This document shows positions 26,671 through 36,824 of a stretch of DNA of 64,000 bases, piece by piece. Source of the stretch: Kribbella qitaiheensis (GTDB lineage: Bacteria; Actinomycetota; Actinomycetes; Propionibacteriales; Kribbellaceae). The position numbers and the translations under genes are program-made. The stretch spans positions 6,386,001-6,450,000 of the forward strand of contig NZ_CP043661.1 of assembly GCF_014217565.1 (NCBI RefSeq), in the 5' to 3' direction. A model generated the notes under the pieces. It worked only from the letters and a program-made list of their open reading frames with translations, was not told the DNA's origin and searched no databases. Position 1 is the stretch's first letter; each line of letters begins with the position of its first letter.

Positions 26671-27534
26671 TCACTGTTTGACGCCGCCCGCGGCCAGGCC
26701 CGACTGCCAGAACCGCTGGAGCAGCAGGAAGGCGACGACGAGGGGCACGATGGTCAGTAGCGACCCTGTGATCACCAGGTTGTAGATGGGATGTGCGCCC
26801 ACGCCGCTCGCCTGATTGCTCCACTGGGTCAGGCCGACGGTGAGCGGGTAGAGATTCGGTTTGCTGAGCATGATCAGCGGCAGGAAGTAGTTGTTCCAGG
26901 TCGACACCACCGCGAACAGCAGGACCGTGACGATGCCCGGGGCAAGCAGTCGCAGCGCGACCGTGAAGAAGATCCGGACCTCGCCGGCGCCGTCGATCCG
27001 GGCCGCCTCGAGCAGGTCGTGCGGTACGGCGTCGGAGGCGTAGACCCACATCAGATAAAGGCCGAACGGGCTGACCAGGGACGGGATGATGATCGCCCAG
27101 ATCGTGTTCGTCAGGCCGAGATTGGAGAACATGAGGAAGGTCGGCACGGCCAGCGCCGTACCGGGCACCGCCACGGCGCCGAGCAGGACAGCGAAGACGG
27201 CACGCCTGCCCGCGAACTTGTACTTCGCCAGTCCGTAGCCGGCGGCGGTCGCGAGCAGTGTTGCCCCGCCCGCGCCGACAACCACATAGAGCAAGGTGTT
27301 TCCGAGCCAGCGAAGGAAGATGCCGTCGTCGTACGTCAGCGTGTCGCGGATGTTGGCGAACAACGCGAAGCGGTGGCCGAACCACAGCCCGGGGCTGGCG
27401 AGCAGATCGCCCTGGGTCTTGGTGGCGCTCAGGAACAGCCAGAGCAGCGGGACCAGGGTGTAGATCAGGTAGAGAAGCATCAGCCCGGTCAGTAGCGGGG
27501 AACGCTTGGGCCGCAACGGCGACGTCCTGCTCAC
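26671..27534 (-). CDS. Carbohydrate ABC transporter permease (MalG type)
   Basis: This 287-residue inner-membrane protein has six helices and the MalG-type EAA loop DLLEAARIDGAGEVRIFFTV. The C-terminal helix is followed by RFWQSGLAAGGVKQ, a common MalG end. The GTG start at 27534 overlaps the stop of the preceding permease (GTGA), so the two are translationally coupled. It forms a heterodimer with that permease and receives sugar from the lipoprotein encoded downstream. Confidence 0.94.
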   Translation of the reverse strand: MSRTSPLRPKRSPLLTGLMLLYLIYTLVPLLWLFLSATKTQGDLLASPGLWFGHRFALFANIRDTLTYDDGIFLRWLGNTLLYVVVGAGGATLLATAAGYGLAKYKFAGRRAVFAVLLGAVAVPGTALAVPTFLMFSNLGLTNTIWAIIIPSLVSPFGLYLMWVYASDAVPHDLLEAARIDGAGEVRIFFTVALRLLAPGIVTVLLFAVVSTWNNYFLPLIMLSKPNLYPLTVGLTQWSNQASGVGAHPIYNLVITGSLLTIVPLVVAFLLLQRFWQSGLAAGGVKQ

Positions 27535-28397
27535 AATGCCTCCCGCGAGCCGCGCAGTTGGACGACGTACGCGATCACGGCGGTGATGACGCCCATCACG
27601 ATGGCGACTGTCGCGGAGTAGTTGAACTGCTGGCCGGCGAAGGAAAGGTTGTAGGCGTACATGTTCGGCGTGTAGTAAGTCGTGATCACGTTGGGCGCCA
27701 GCGGGCGCAGGATGTTCGGCTCGTTGAACAACTGGAAGCTGCCGATGATCGAGAAGATGGTGGCGATCACGACCGCGCCGCGCAGCGCCGGCAGCTTGAC
27801 CGCCCGGATCGTCCGCATCGCTCCCGCGCCGTCGATCGCGGCCGCCTCGTACAACTCCTCCGGCACCGTCCGCAGCGCCGAGTAGAAGATCAGCATGTTG
27901 TAGCCGACGAACTCCCAGGTCACGATGTTGGCGATCGACGGGAGCATCCAGTGGCCGCTGAGCGGCTGGATCGCGGTAGTGCCGAGCAGGTCGTTGAGGT
28001 CGGCCGCCAGCCCGAAGTTGTTGCCGTAGATGAAGCCCCACATCAAGACGGCGACGACACCCGGTACGGCGTACGGCAGGAAGATCACGATCCGGAAGAA
28101 GTTCGCGCCGTGCAGCCGGGCGCTGTCGATCGCGAGCGCGGCCAGCAACGCCAGGATGAGCATCACCGGCACCTGGACGACCAGGAACGCCAGCACGCGG
28201 AGGAACGACTCCCAGAACTTCGAGTCGCCGATCGCTTCGGCGTAGTTGTCGAGGCCGACGAACACGTTCCCGCCGAAGAACGCCTGCTCGCGGAACAGGC
28301 TCAGGTAGATCGCGTACCCGATCGGGGCCAGGAACGTGAGCGTGAAAACGGCCAGGAACGGGCCGACGAAGACCCATCCCTTGGTATCTCGGTGCAT
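27531..28397 (-). CDS. Carbohydrate ABC transporter permease (MalF type)
   Basis: This 288-residue permease starts MHRDTKGWVFVGPFLAVFTL. It has the EAA loop ELYEAAAIDGAGAMRTIRAV and six transmembrane helices typical of CUT1 sugar importers. It is the first gene of the minus-strand operon, directly behind the twin LacI operators. Order is permease, permease, GH5, binding protein, GH35, which is unusual because the binding protein normally comes first. Confidence 0.94.
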   Translation of the reverse strand: MHRDTKGWVFVGPFLAVFTLTFLAPIGYAIYLSLFREQAFFGGNVFVGLDNYAEAIGDSKFWESFLRVLAFLVVQVPVMLILALLAALAIDSARLHGANFFRIVIFLPYAVPGVVAVLMWGFIYGNNFGLAADLNDLLGTTAIQPLSGHWMLPSIANIVTWEFVGYNMLIFYSALRTVPEELYEAAAIDGAGAMRTIRAVKLPALRGAVVIATIFSIIGSFQLFNEPNILRPLAPNVITTYYTPNMYAYNLSFAGQQFNYSATVAIVMGVITAVIAYVVQLRGSREAL

Positions 28398-28415
28398 CTG
28401 GTCGCCGACCTCCGA

Positions 28416-28464
28416 TGTTTACGTCAACATGACTCGCCGGGACGCTAACGTGTTTACGTCAACA
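28416..28464. promoter_or_regulatory. Twin LacI-family operators
   Basis: Two identical copies of TGTTTACGTCAACA lie at 28416-28429 and 28451-28464, 35 bp apart on the same face of about three and a half helical turns. Each is a near palindrome around a central CG (TGTT-ACGT-AACA). They sit between the divergent permease operon and the lacI-type gene, so one repressor likely controls both directions. Confidence 0.88.
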
Positions 28465-28499
28465 TGTCTATAGTTCGGCTGGAGCGAAAGGAGCCGCCG

Positions 28500-29531
28500 A
28501 TGACAGCGGACGAAACGCCGGTCCGCCGCCGGCGCGGCCCGTCGATGGCCGACGTCGCCCAGCTCGCGGGGGTCTCCGGGCAGACCGTTTCACGGGTGGC
28601 GAACGGGCGGCGCAACGTCGACGAGGCCACCCGCGACCGGGTGCTGGCAGCCATGCGGGAGGTCGGCTACCGGCCGAACAGCGCGGCTCGCGCGCTCCGC
28701 AACGGGCAGTTCCGCAGCATCGGCGTGATCGTGTTCGAGCTGTCCAGCTTCGGTAACACGCGCACCCTCGACGCGATCGCCAGGGCGGCGACGGCCAGCG
28801 GCTACGCGGTGAACCTGATACCGGTGCTGGACGCCACCCAGGGCGCCCTGTCGGGTGCCTTCGATCGGCTCGGCGAGCAGGCCGTGGACGGCGTGATCAT
28901 CCTGATCGAGGCGCACCAGCTCGACGAGGCCGAGGTGCTGTTGCCGGACGGACTGCCGGTGGTCGTGGTGGACTCGAATGCCGACTTCGACTATCCGATC
29001 GTCGACACCGACCAGGCCCAGGGCGCCCGGCTCGCCACCGAGCATCTGCTCGACCTCGGGCACCGGACGGTGTGGCACCTGGGCGGACCGGCTGAGTCCT
29101 TCGCCGCCTCGCGCCGGTTGCGATCCTGGCGGCAGACGTTGACTGATCGCGGCTGCCCGGTGCCGCCGGTGCTGACCGGCGACTGGTCAGCCGGTTCCGG
29201 GTACGACGCCGGCCGCGAGCTCGCCGCGGATCCAGAGGTCACCGCGGTCTTCGTCGCCAACGACCAGATGGCCCTCGGCCTGTTGCGGGCGCTGCACGAG
29301 CACGGCCGGGCGGTCCCCGGCGACATCAGCGTCGTCGGTTTCGACGACATGGAAGAGGCCGCACACTTCTGGCCTCCGCTGACCACGATCCGGCAGTCCT
29401 TCGCGGAGGTCGGCCGCCGCAGCGTCGATGCCCTGGTCAACGAGATGCAGGCGGGCGAGCATCACCACCAGCCCGTCGCTGTGGCGACGGAACTGGTGGT
29501 GCGGGCGAGCACAGCGCCACCTCGTAGCTGA
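28500..29531 (+). CDS. LacI-family transcriptional regulator of the GH5/GH35 locus
   Basis: This 343-residue LacI protein has the N-terminal helix-turn-helix SMADVAQLAGVSGQTVSRVA and hinge NGRRNVDEATRDRVLAAM. A periplasmic-binding-protein-like sensor follows, with IGVIVFELSSFGNTRTLDAI, DTDQAQGARLATEHLLDLGH and AVFVANDQMALGLLRALHEH. The ATG at 28500 is preferred because AAAGGAG lies six bases before it; an ATG at 28464 lies inside the operator. It should repress the divergent permease-GH5-GH35 operon until the sugar binds. Confidence 0.93.
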   Translation: MTADETPVRRRRGPSMADVAQLAGVSGQTVSRVANGRRNVDEATRDRVLAAMREVGYRPNSAARALRNGQFRSIGVIVFELSSFGNTRTLDAIARAATASGYAVNLIPVLDATQGALSGAFDRLGEQAVDGVIILIEAHQLDEAEVLLPDGLPVVVVDSNADFDYPIVDTDQAQGARLATEHLLDLGHRTVWHLGGPAESFAASRRLRSWRQTLTDRGCPVPPVLTGDWSAGSGYDAGRELAADPEVTAVFVANDQMALGLLRALHEHGRAVPGDISVVGFDDMEEAAHFWPPLTTIRQSFAEVGRRSVDALVNEMQAGEHHHQPVAVATELVVRASTAPPRS

Positions 29532-29629
29532 CGAGTTTGCTGCCGGCCTGGCTGCCCAGGCCGATCCGCCCGGGACCGGCGATGTCGGGCCGGGACGATC
29601 CCGGCGTTCGCGCGGCCGGGGCTGTTTGG

Positions 29630-30157
29630 CTACGCGTCGGGTGCCTTGCGGCGACGGAACCTCGAACGGAACTTCGAGTCGTACTCCAACTGCACATAGC
29701 CCGAAGAATGCACTCCGGTCGCGACGAACCCCATCGCCAGGAACACGATCCCCGTCAGCATGGAGATATGCCAGAAGGCCGCCGTGATGCCGGCGAACGC
29801 CGAGCCTTGCGCCACCGCCCTGGCCAACTCGACGAACGGCGATCTGGACGCCCGCCGACGAAACGCCTCCTGCCGATTCAGCACCAGGAGCGCTGCGAGC
29901 AACGGAATCGAGACAGCGAACGCAACAACGCATACCGTCGCAGACGGATCGAGCGAGGACTCGGTCAGGAACGGCTGCACCACCACCAACCCCGCGGCCG
30001 CCAGCCCGCCATAAACCAGGTTGGACTGCCGAATCGACTCTTCCTGAACCGCCGGATCAGCTGCGGTGTCCTCAGTCTCCTGCCTGATCCGCTCAGCTTC
30101 AGCATCGGCTTCCATCAGCTGAGCCTGCGCGGCCTGAAAGTCCTCATCCTCGTTCAT
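29630..30157 (-). CDS. Membrane protein of unknown function
   Basis: This 175-residue protein is not recognised. The first 45 residues are acidic and predicted helical or coiled-coil (EDEDFQAAQAQLMEADAEAE). Then come three or four hydrophobic segments: SNLVYGGLAAAGLVVVQPFL, ATVCVVAFAVSIPLLAALLV, then AAFWHISMLTGIVFLAMGFV. The tail is basic (YDSKFRSRFRRRKAPDA). The ATG at 30157 is chosen because GGGGGAAG lies eight bases upstream; a GTG two codons earlier is too close. Nothing in the neighbourhood indicates its function. Confidence 0.75.
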   Translation of the reverse strand: MNEDEDFQAAQAQLMEADAEAERIRQETEDTAADPAVQEESIRQSNLVYGGLAAAGLVVVQPFLTESSLDPSATVCVVAFAVSIPLLAALLVLNRQEAFRRRASRSPFVELARAVAQGSAFAGITAAFWHISMLTGIVFLAMGFVATGVHSSGYVQLEYDSKFRSRFRRRKAPDA

Positions 30158-30301
30158 GCGCACATCTTCCCCCGAACCCCGTCATTCACGGCGCCGGAAG
30201 TCCAGGGCGACCGCCGACGCCGCCGGCCCGCAGTTCGCGGTCGGAAGACTCCGCATCAGTTGAGGGATCGGGGCGCGGCGGCGTTGCCGACGTACGAGGT
30301 G

Positions 30302-31042
30302 TCAGCGGCGGCGGGTGGTGGGTTTCTTGTCTGTCGCGGCCGGGGCGGGAGCGTCGTTGCTTGCCTGGTACTCGTGGTACGCCTTGCGGGTGTGTTCGGT
30401 GTGCTCGCGCATGATCTGGGCGGCCTTGTCCTCGTCGCCGTCGCTGATCGCTTTTACCAGGCGGGTGTGCTCACGCCAGGAGGCAGCGCCGCGGACGGGG
30501 GCGAGCGGGGTGTAGTACCAGCGGACGCGGCGGTCGACCTGACCGGCAAAGTCGACCAGGAAGCGGTTCCCGGACAGCTGGGTGATCAGGCTGTGCAGCT
30601 CGCCGTTGGTCCGGACGGCGCCGTCTGTGTCGCCGGCCTCGTGGAAGGCGGCGCCGACCTTGCAGAGGTCCTTGAGCTTCGCGAGGTTTTCCTTAGTGGC
30701 GTGCCGGGCGGCCAGCCGGGCCGACTCCGACTCGAGCGCCGCGCGGGCGGCCAGCAGTTGGTCGACCTCGTCTTCCGCGGGCACGTGCACCATCGCGCCG
30801 AAACCGGGCCGCAGATCGACCCAGCCCTCGTTGTTGAGCCGCTGGAGCGCCTCGCGGACCGGCTGCCGGGAGACACCGAGGATGCCGGCCAGCTCAACCT
30901 CGACCAGGTGCCTGCCGCGCTCCAGGGTGCCGTCGATGATCATCTCGGTGAGTGCCTCGTAGACCGACTCACGCAGCGGCGTCGGCCGCTTGACGTGGCG
31001 CACACCGGGGGAATCGGCGGATTCCGTGCTGAGAGCGGTCAT
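30302..31042 (-). CDS. GntR-family regulator, FCD (FadR) subfamily
   Basis: This 246-residue protein has a GntR winged helix (RESVYEALTEMIIDGTLERG, LAGILGVSRQPVREALQRL). The all-helical FCD ligand domain has metal or carboxylate ligands around ALESESARLAARHATK, NGELHSLITQLSGN and ADGD-like WREHTRLVKAISDGDEDKA. The lysine-rich tail (PAATDKKPTTRRR) is unusual. A perfect 45-bp palindrome with a GntR-type core lies 59 bases upstream, so it probably autoregulates. No catabolic genes adjoin, so its regulon is elsewhere. Confidence 0.92.
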   Translation of the reverse strand: MTALSTESADSPGVRHVKRPTPLRESVYEALTEMIIDGTLERGRHLVEVELAGILGVSRQPVREALQRLNNEGWVDLRPGFGAMVHVPAEDEVDQLLAARAALESESARLAARHATKENLAKLKDLCKVGAAFHEAGDTDGAVRTNGELHSLITQLSGNRFLVDFAGQVDRRVRWYYTPLAPVRGAASWREHTRLVKAISDGDEDKAAQIMREHTEHTRKAYHEYQASNDAPAPAATDKKPTTRRR

Positions 31043-31100
31043 GAGGTCCTTCCCCGGTGTTCCGCGGACGTTCGGTCGAGAAAATCACCAGTCTGGACCA

Positions 31101-31145
31101 CACCTGATGGCACTTGGTAGACAGTCTACCAAGTGCCATCAGGTG
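31101..31145. promoter_or_regulatory. Perfect 45-bp palindrome upstream of the GntR gene
   Basis: Twenty-two-base arms flank a single central A at 31123, without any mismatch. The central 17 bases TGGTAGACAGTCTACCA match the FadR/FCD-type operator pattern of the GntR family (TGGT..GAC.GTC..ACCA). The outer arms far exceed what one dimer needs, and a T5 run follows on the plus strand. Confidence 0.85.
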
Positions 31146-31180
31146 TTTTTACGGGTGAGCCAGGCGTGCGAGACATGGAA

Positions 31181-31208
31181 GAGGGGGCGCCGTCACCGGC
31201 GCCCCCTC
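31181..31208 (-). terminator. Terminator hairpin of the PKD gene
   Basis: A perfect 12-bp GC stem, GAGGGGGCGCCG / CGGCGCCCCCTC, with loop TCAC starts 16 bases after the PKD stop codon in the direction of transcription. There is no U-tract, usual for high-GC hosts. Confidence 0.8.
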
Positions 31209-31224
31209 CTTTGGATCACTTCAG

Positions 31225-34200
31225 TCAGACGGTCACCTGCCTGGTGATGCTGGCAGCCTTGCCCCAGCCGTCCGTCGTGGTCAGCGTGACCGTGTAGGTA
31301 CCGGCTGCCGGGAACGTGTGCGACATGGCCGAGGCGGTGCTCGTGGCCGTACCGTCGCCGAAGTTCCACAGATAGGTGAAGGTGTCGCCGACGTTGGAGT
31401 CGGTGGAACCCACCCCCGAGATGTTGCAGGACAGCCCTGCGCAGGAAGGCGGGTTGATCACCGGGGTCGGAGCAACGTTGTTCGTCGGCTCGGTGATCGT
31501 CAGCGTCTGAGTCGCCGTTCCAACTGCGCCCCACTCATCGGTCGCCGTCAGGACGACGGTGTAGGTGGTGGCACTGGTGTAGGTCCTGGTCGCCACCGCG
31601 CCGCTGCCGGTGCCGTTGCCGAAGTTCCAGGAGTAGGTCAGCGCCGTGGGGTTCTCGTCGGTCGAACTGCGGCCGTCGAAGGTGCAGACGTTCTGGTTAC
31701 ACGCGATGGTGAAGGCCGCCACCGGCGGGTTGTTGCCCGGCGGGATCGACACCGTCACATGCCGCACGGACGGGATCGGCGTGATCTGGTCGTGCTGGTC
31801 GACCCCCCGGACTTGCACGGTGTACGAGCCCGCTGGGATGACCGGCGTGGTGTAGGAGAAGTTCGACCCCGGCGTTCCCGGGCTGGTGAGGAACGACGTC
31901 CGCCAGCTGGCCGTAGTACTCGTGAATGTTCCGGTCGAGCTCATGTACCTGCCCAGGGAGTCCACGACGGCGATCTCGACCCGCTGCATGGCCTGGTCGT
32001 CCTCGGCGCGGCCGCTGATGAAGATCTTGCCGTCGGTGAATGCCGTGCCCTCGGTAGGCGTGAGCAGGGACTCGTTGAGCACCGGCGGGTTGTCACCCGG
32101 GTAGACCGGGTAGCGCGACGTCGCTCCGGTGCTCGAGATGTCCTGTTGCCCTGCGGTGTCGAAGGCATAGGCCGTCACCGCCCAGTCGCCTGCCGTCGGC
32201 AGGTCGATCGGTAACGTCCAGGTCGTAGAAGTGGCGTTCGGCGATGCCAGGCTGGCCGGCAGCGTCGCGAAAGCGGCGGCCATGGTGCCGTTGGGCTGCA
32301 GGTAGCGACTGGTGTCCTGGTCCCGCAGCGAGACCCGTACCTCCGCCACTCCCTGGCCGTCGGTGGCCGAACCGGTCAGGTCGAGGTGCAGCACCTGGAC
32401 ACCCGTGATCGTGCCGGTCGGCGTGATCGTGGTGTCCGGGGGCGTGTCGCCGGGGATCTGGGCGTTGATCGTGAGCTTGCCCTGGTTGGTCGATGCCGTG
32501 ATCAGACCCAGTTCGTCCGTGCCCCGGACCGAGAAGGTGTACGTGCCGGGCTTGAGGTTGAACGGTGTCGTGTAGGACCAGTTGTAGCTCGGCGCGCTGA
32601 CGTGCACCGGTGAGACCCGGTACCAGCCCGCGGTCACATCGGTGCTCCAGGTCCCGTCGGAGGCCAGGTTCTCGCGCGTGGTGGTGTTTCGCAGCTGAAT
32701 CTCGACGGTGTCCAGCGACTGGTCGTCGTTGGCCGAGCCCGCGAACGTCATCGGGCTGCCCGGCGCCACTGTCAGCGGCTGGGCCGCGGTCGGTGGCACC
32801 ATCGTGACCGGCGAGCTGATCGACACCGATGGTGCGATACCGGTGGTGGAGACGATCCAGGACCGGTCGGCGGTGTCCAGGGCGGCCCTGGCCGGTGGTG
32901 TCAGTGGCCCTGGCCTGTGCCTGCCAGGTGCCCTCGAACGGCACCGTCACCTCGTAGGACCAGGTGGTGTTGGTTCCGCCCACGACGTCCGGCGTGATCC
33001 GGAAGGCGTTGTACGTCGCCGAAACGGTCCCGTCGTCCTGCAGGTAGCGGTTGCTGGAATCGCGGAGCGTCAGGCTCAGGGAATTCACGCCCAGGTCGTC
33101 GGTGGCCCGGCCGGTGATGACGAAGGTGGTCGTCGAGACGACGTTCGTGGTCGGCCCGGTGATCGTGGCGATCGGTTGCGCATCGGTCGTGCCGAACGTC
33201 TCGAACTTCTTCGTCGCCTTGGAGGTGTCCGCGGCATTGGTGTTCGCGATCGTGCGGGCAAGTACCTTCAGCGCCCGGTTCTGCGGGATCGTCAGCGGCA
33301 GCGACCAGCCGGTCGACGCCGCGTTCGGCGTCGCCAGGGTGGCGTTGATCGTGTTGCTGGTGGTCGTTCCCCAGGTCGTCAGGTCGTCGTTGAGGTAGCG
33401 CCGGCTGTCCCGGTCCTGGATCTCGACCTCGACCCGCTGGACGGTCCGGCCCTGGTTGGCCGAGGCATTGCCGGTGATGGTGAACTCCTGGTTGATCGGC
33501 TTGACCCGGCCCTCGATCGGATCGGTGATCGTCGTCTCGACCCCGTTCGTCGCCGGCACCGAGTTGAAGTCGTAGAACGCCATCCGTCCGACGTTGTACT
33601 CGCCCTGCGTGGTCGCGTCACCGCCGGTGATCAACCCGCGGGGAGTGACCTCCATCGCCTTGTTGCCCTCGAAGGAGTTCGATCCTGGATTGAACTCCAG
33701 CGCGGTACCGTCCACCGGATTCAGCGCGCCGATGTGCTCGCGGTGGACCACGGAGTCACCGAGCCCGTAGCCGGACAGGCCCTGGCCGGTGCCATAACCG
33801 ACATCGTCCAGACCTGGCCACGGCTGCGGGGACGTCGGGGATTCGTTCCAGGCGAAGTGGCCGCCGATGTAGACCGCCACCTCGGAGATCGCGATGGAGT
33901 AGGTGCTGTCGAAGTTGCGCGAGATCCACAGCGGCTGGGCGTTGTCGCCACCGGCGAAGGAGTAGGCGACCACGGTGTCGTTGATCGGCGGACGGTCGCC
34001 ACCTGAACCGCTGGTGACGGCGAAGTACGAGTCGTCAGGCGAGATGTCGCCGCCGTAGATGCGCTGGATGCCGCCGACGAACTGCAGGTTGTCGTCCCAG
34101 AGCCTGGTCCGCCAGGGCAGCAGTTTCTGAGTGCGGGCGTTGATCAGCGCGATGCCGTACCGATCCTGGCCGTTGACCTGGCGACCGGTGTGCACCACCA

Positions 34201-36745
34201 TCAGCGTGCCCTCGTCATGGGTCAGCTTGAGTCGCTGCACCGTGAGCTCACCGTTGCTGCCGATACCGCCGGTGATGTTGTTGACGAAGTCGGTACGGAC
34301 CACGCCGGTGTTGCCGTCGACCGCGGCCAGCGCGTTGCGCGGGACGCCGTTGACGGTGCTGAACCGGCCGCCGATGTAGACGGTCGAGTTGGTGACGGCC
34401 AGTTCGGTCGCCTTGATGTCGGTGTTGGCCGTGAAGGTCGTCACCGGTGCGCCGGTGGCCGGGGTCAAGCGGGCGACGCCGCGCTTGGTGACCCCGTTGA
34501 CGGCATTGAAGCTACCGGCGACGTACAGCTTGGTGCCGTCGGGCGAGGCCTCGACAGACTCGACACCACCGCCGCCGAAGGTCGGCCGGAAGCTGGTGTC
34601 GACCAGGCCGGTGGCCAGGTCGTACGCCGCCAGGTTCGCCTGCGGGATCGAGGTGGTGGTGCCGGTGGTGTTGCGGATCGAGGTGAAGCCGCCCGCGACG
34701 TAGACGCGATTGCCGACGATCTCGATGTCCCAGATCTCGCCGTCGTCGATCTGCGGCATGTTCGTCCGCGGGATGTCCGGCACGATCCGGTTGTGGCCCG
34801 GGCCGGGCAGCTTGGCCGTCGTGACGGCCGTGCCGGTCTTCGTGGCGGTGTGGGTGCCGTCGCTGACCGTCAGGGTGACGGTACGGGTGCCGACGGTGGA
34901 GTAGGTGTGGGTCGGGCTGTCGCCGGTCCCGGTCTGGCCGTCACCGAAGTTCCAGCTGTAGGTCAGCGGGTCGGCGTCCGGGTCGTAGGAGCGGCTCGCG
35001 TCGAACTCACACGTCATCGTGGCGCAGCCGAGGGTGAAGTCCGGGATCGGCGCCTCGTTGGTCGCGGTCTGGTCCGGACCCGGATCCAGGACGACGGAGA
35101 AGTCGATGTCGCGTGAAGTCGCGGCGCTGGTGGTCGCGGTCCGGGCGGCAGCGGTGCCGATGGCGATCGGGGCGTTCGAGTCGCCGACGACCGAGCTCAC
35201 CTTGCCGGTGCCGGTGCTGGCTCCGGTACTGCGCTGGGTCACGCCGGCCGGCAGCGTCCAGGTCTGGTCGACCGAGGACTTCTCGGACCATACGTTCACC
35301 AGCCACGAGTTGCCCTTGGCCACCGGGGCCGTCGGGCTTACGTGGCTCGACGTGGAGGTGTCGAGCCCGCGAACGGCCGAGGCCGACACGGAGGCGACGC
35401 CGGTACTGCGGTACGCCGCGACGCTGATCACGGACTTGGTGAGCGCGCTGCCGTCGACGGTCACGTCGGTGCCGGCATCGGTGGCAGTGGCCTGCCTGGT
35501 CCAGACGCGGCCGCGAACTCCGTTGCCGTCACGCGACTGCAGCAGGGTCCAGCCCGGCACGGTGTCGGTGATGGTGCTGGCGGTGTCGTTGGTCGTGAGG
35601 AAGAGCAGCAGCCGGTCCTGGGGCCGCACGTTCGCGGGGATCTTGACCGAGTGGGACTGCCGGTTGCCCGCCGTACTGGCCGCGCCGACGTAGGAGACGT
35701 CGCCTTGGTTGACCGTGGCGATCGGGCTGACCGTACCGGTGACGGCGTTGGTGAGAGAGCCGTCGCTGACCGTCAGGGTCACGGTCCGGGCGCCGTCGCT
35801 GGCGTAGGTGTGGTTCGGATTGACGCCGGTGCCGGTCTGGCCGTCACCGAAGTTCCAGGCGTAGGTGAGCGTGTTGCCGTCCGGGTCGCTCGAGCCAGAC
35901 GCGTCGAATCCGCAGAGCAGCCCGTTGCAGCTGGAGACGAAGGCGGCATGCGGAGCCTGGTTCACGGGGTCCGCGACCTGGCCGGGACTGATCGCGATCG
36001 AGAACTGCACGTCCCGTGAGGTGGATGCGCTGGTGGTCGCGACCTTGGCTGCCGCCGTACCGGCCGGCACTGCGCCTGCGGAGTCGGCGAAGACCGAGCT
36101 GATCTTGCCCGAGCCGGTGATCGCGGCGGTGGTCCGCTGGGTCGAACCGGCCGGCAGGGTCCAGGTGAGGTCGACCGAGGACTTCTCGGACCACACGTTC
36201 ACCAACCAGGAGTTCGTGTCGGCCACTGCCACGGCCGGAGCCGTGTGGCTGGTGGCCACCACGTCCGATCCGGCGACTGCCGAGGCGGACACCGTCGCGT
36301 TCCCCGTACTGCGGTACGCGGCGACCCCGATCACGGACTTGGCCGCGAGGCTGGTGGTCACCGTGACGTTGGCGTTGACGTCGGCGGCGACAGCGGTCTT
36401 CGTCCAGAGCCGGCCGCGAACTCCGCTGCCGTTCCGGGACTGCAGCAACGTCCAGCCGGTCACGGTGTCGCTCATGACGCTGGTCGTCTCGTTGGTGGTG
36501 ATGTACAGCAGCAGTGCGTCCCCGGCCTGGGCCGTCGCAGGCACCCGGACCGTATGAGCTGTTCGGTTTCCGCCGTTGCTGGTGGCCGCGACAAAGGACA
36601 ACTGCCCTGCGGCCGCCGAGGCGGACCCCGCGAGCACAGTGGTCAAAGCGACCGCCGGCACGAGCGCGACTAGCGCGGCGAGCAGCAGGCTGACGGGCCG
36701 CCTTCGGCCGCGAACGGATCGAGCGAAGAGCTGGGACACAATCAC
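31225..36745 (-). CDS. Giant secreted PKD/Ig/propeller-like surface protein (one +1 frameshift as read)
   Basis: After a Sec signal (VSLLLAALVALVPAVALTTV, cleavage near AGSASAAAG) come two copies of a unit. Each is a roughly 230-residue beta-rich domain (SYVGAASTAGNRQSHSVKIP ... SWLVNVWSEKSSVDQTWTLP) followed by a PKD domain (FDASGSSDPDGNTLTYAWNF, GDGQTGTG). A six-blade-like region then repeats VYVAGGFTSI, LYVAGSFNAVNGV, VYIGGRFSTVNGVPRNALAA. Several Ig-like modules with RRYLNDD or NRYLQDDGT signatures follow, then two more PKD domains. Near 32884 one extra G in CCAGGGCCGCC shifts frame; dropping it joins ATDTTGQ to AALDTADRSWIV and gives about 1839 residues. It is probably cell-surface or secreted, binding polymer. 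A GTG start is used and no enzyme active site was seen. Confidence 0.84.
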
Positions 36746-36769
36746 TCACCAACCAGATTCAGAGAACAG

Positions 36770-36824
36770 GACGCGGCCCGGCATGCTGCCGGGCCGATGG
36801 TGGAGTTCCCTTTGGTGAGGCGTC
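36770..36824 (-). ncRNA. Structured 5' leader of the PKD gene
   Basis: On the minus strand GACGC (36824-36820) can pair with GCGTC (36774-36770), closing a region with a 24-nt unpaired stretch (including AAAGGGAACTCCACCAT) and an 8-bp hairpin GGCCCGGC-agcat-GCCGGGCC (36795-36775). It ends about 25 bases before the GTG start. The layout looks like a small cis-regulatory RNA. I cannot match it to a known riboswitch class. Confidence 0.4.

Noticed and set aside
36770..36824. c-di-GMP (GEMM-I) riboswitch upstream of the PKD gene
   Set aside because: The two-hairpin GEMM architecture with GGGCAAACC and GACGCAAAGCC blocks is absent. Only an unassigned stem and hairpin remain.
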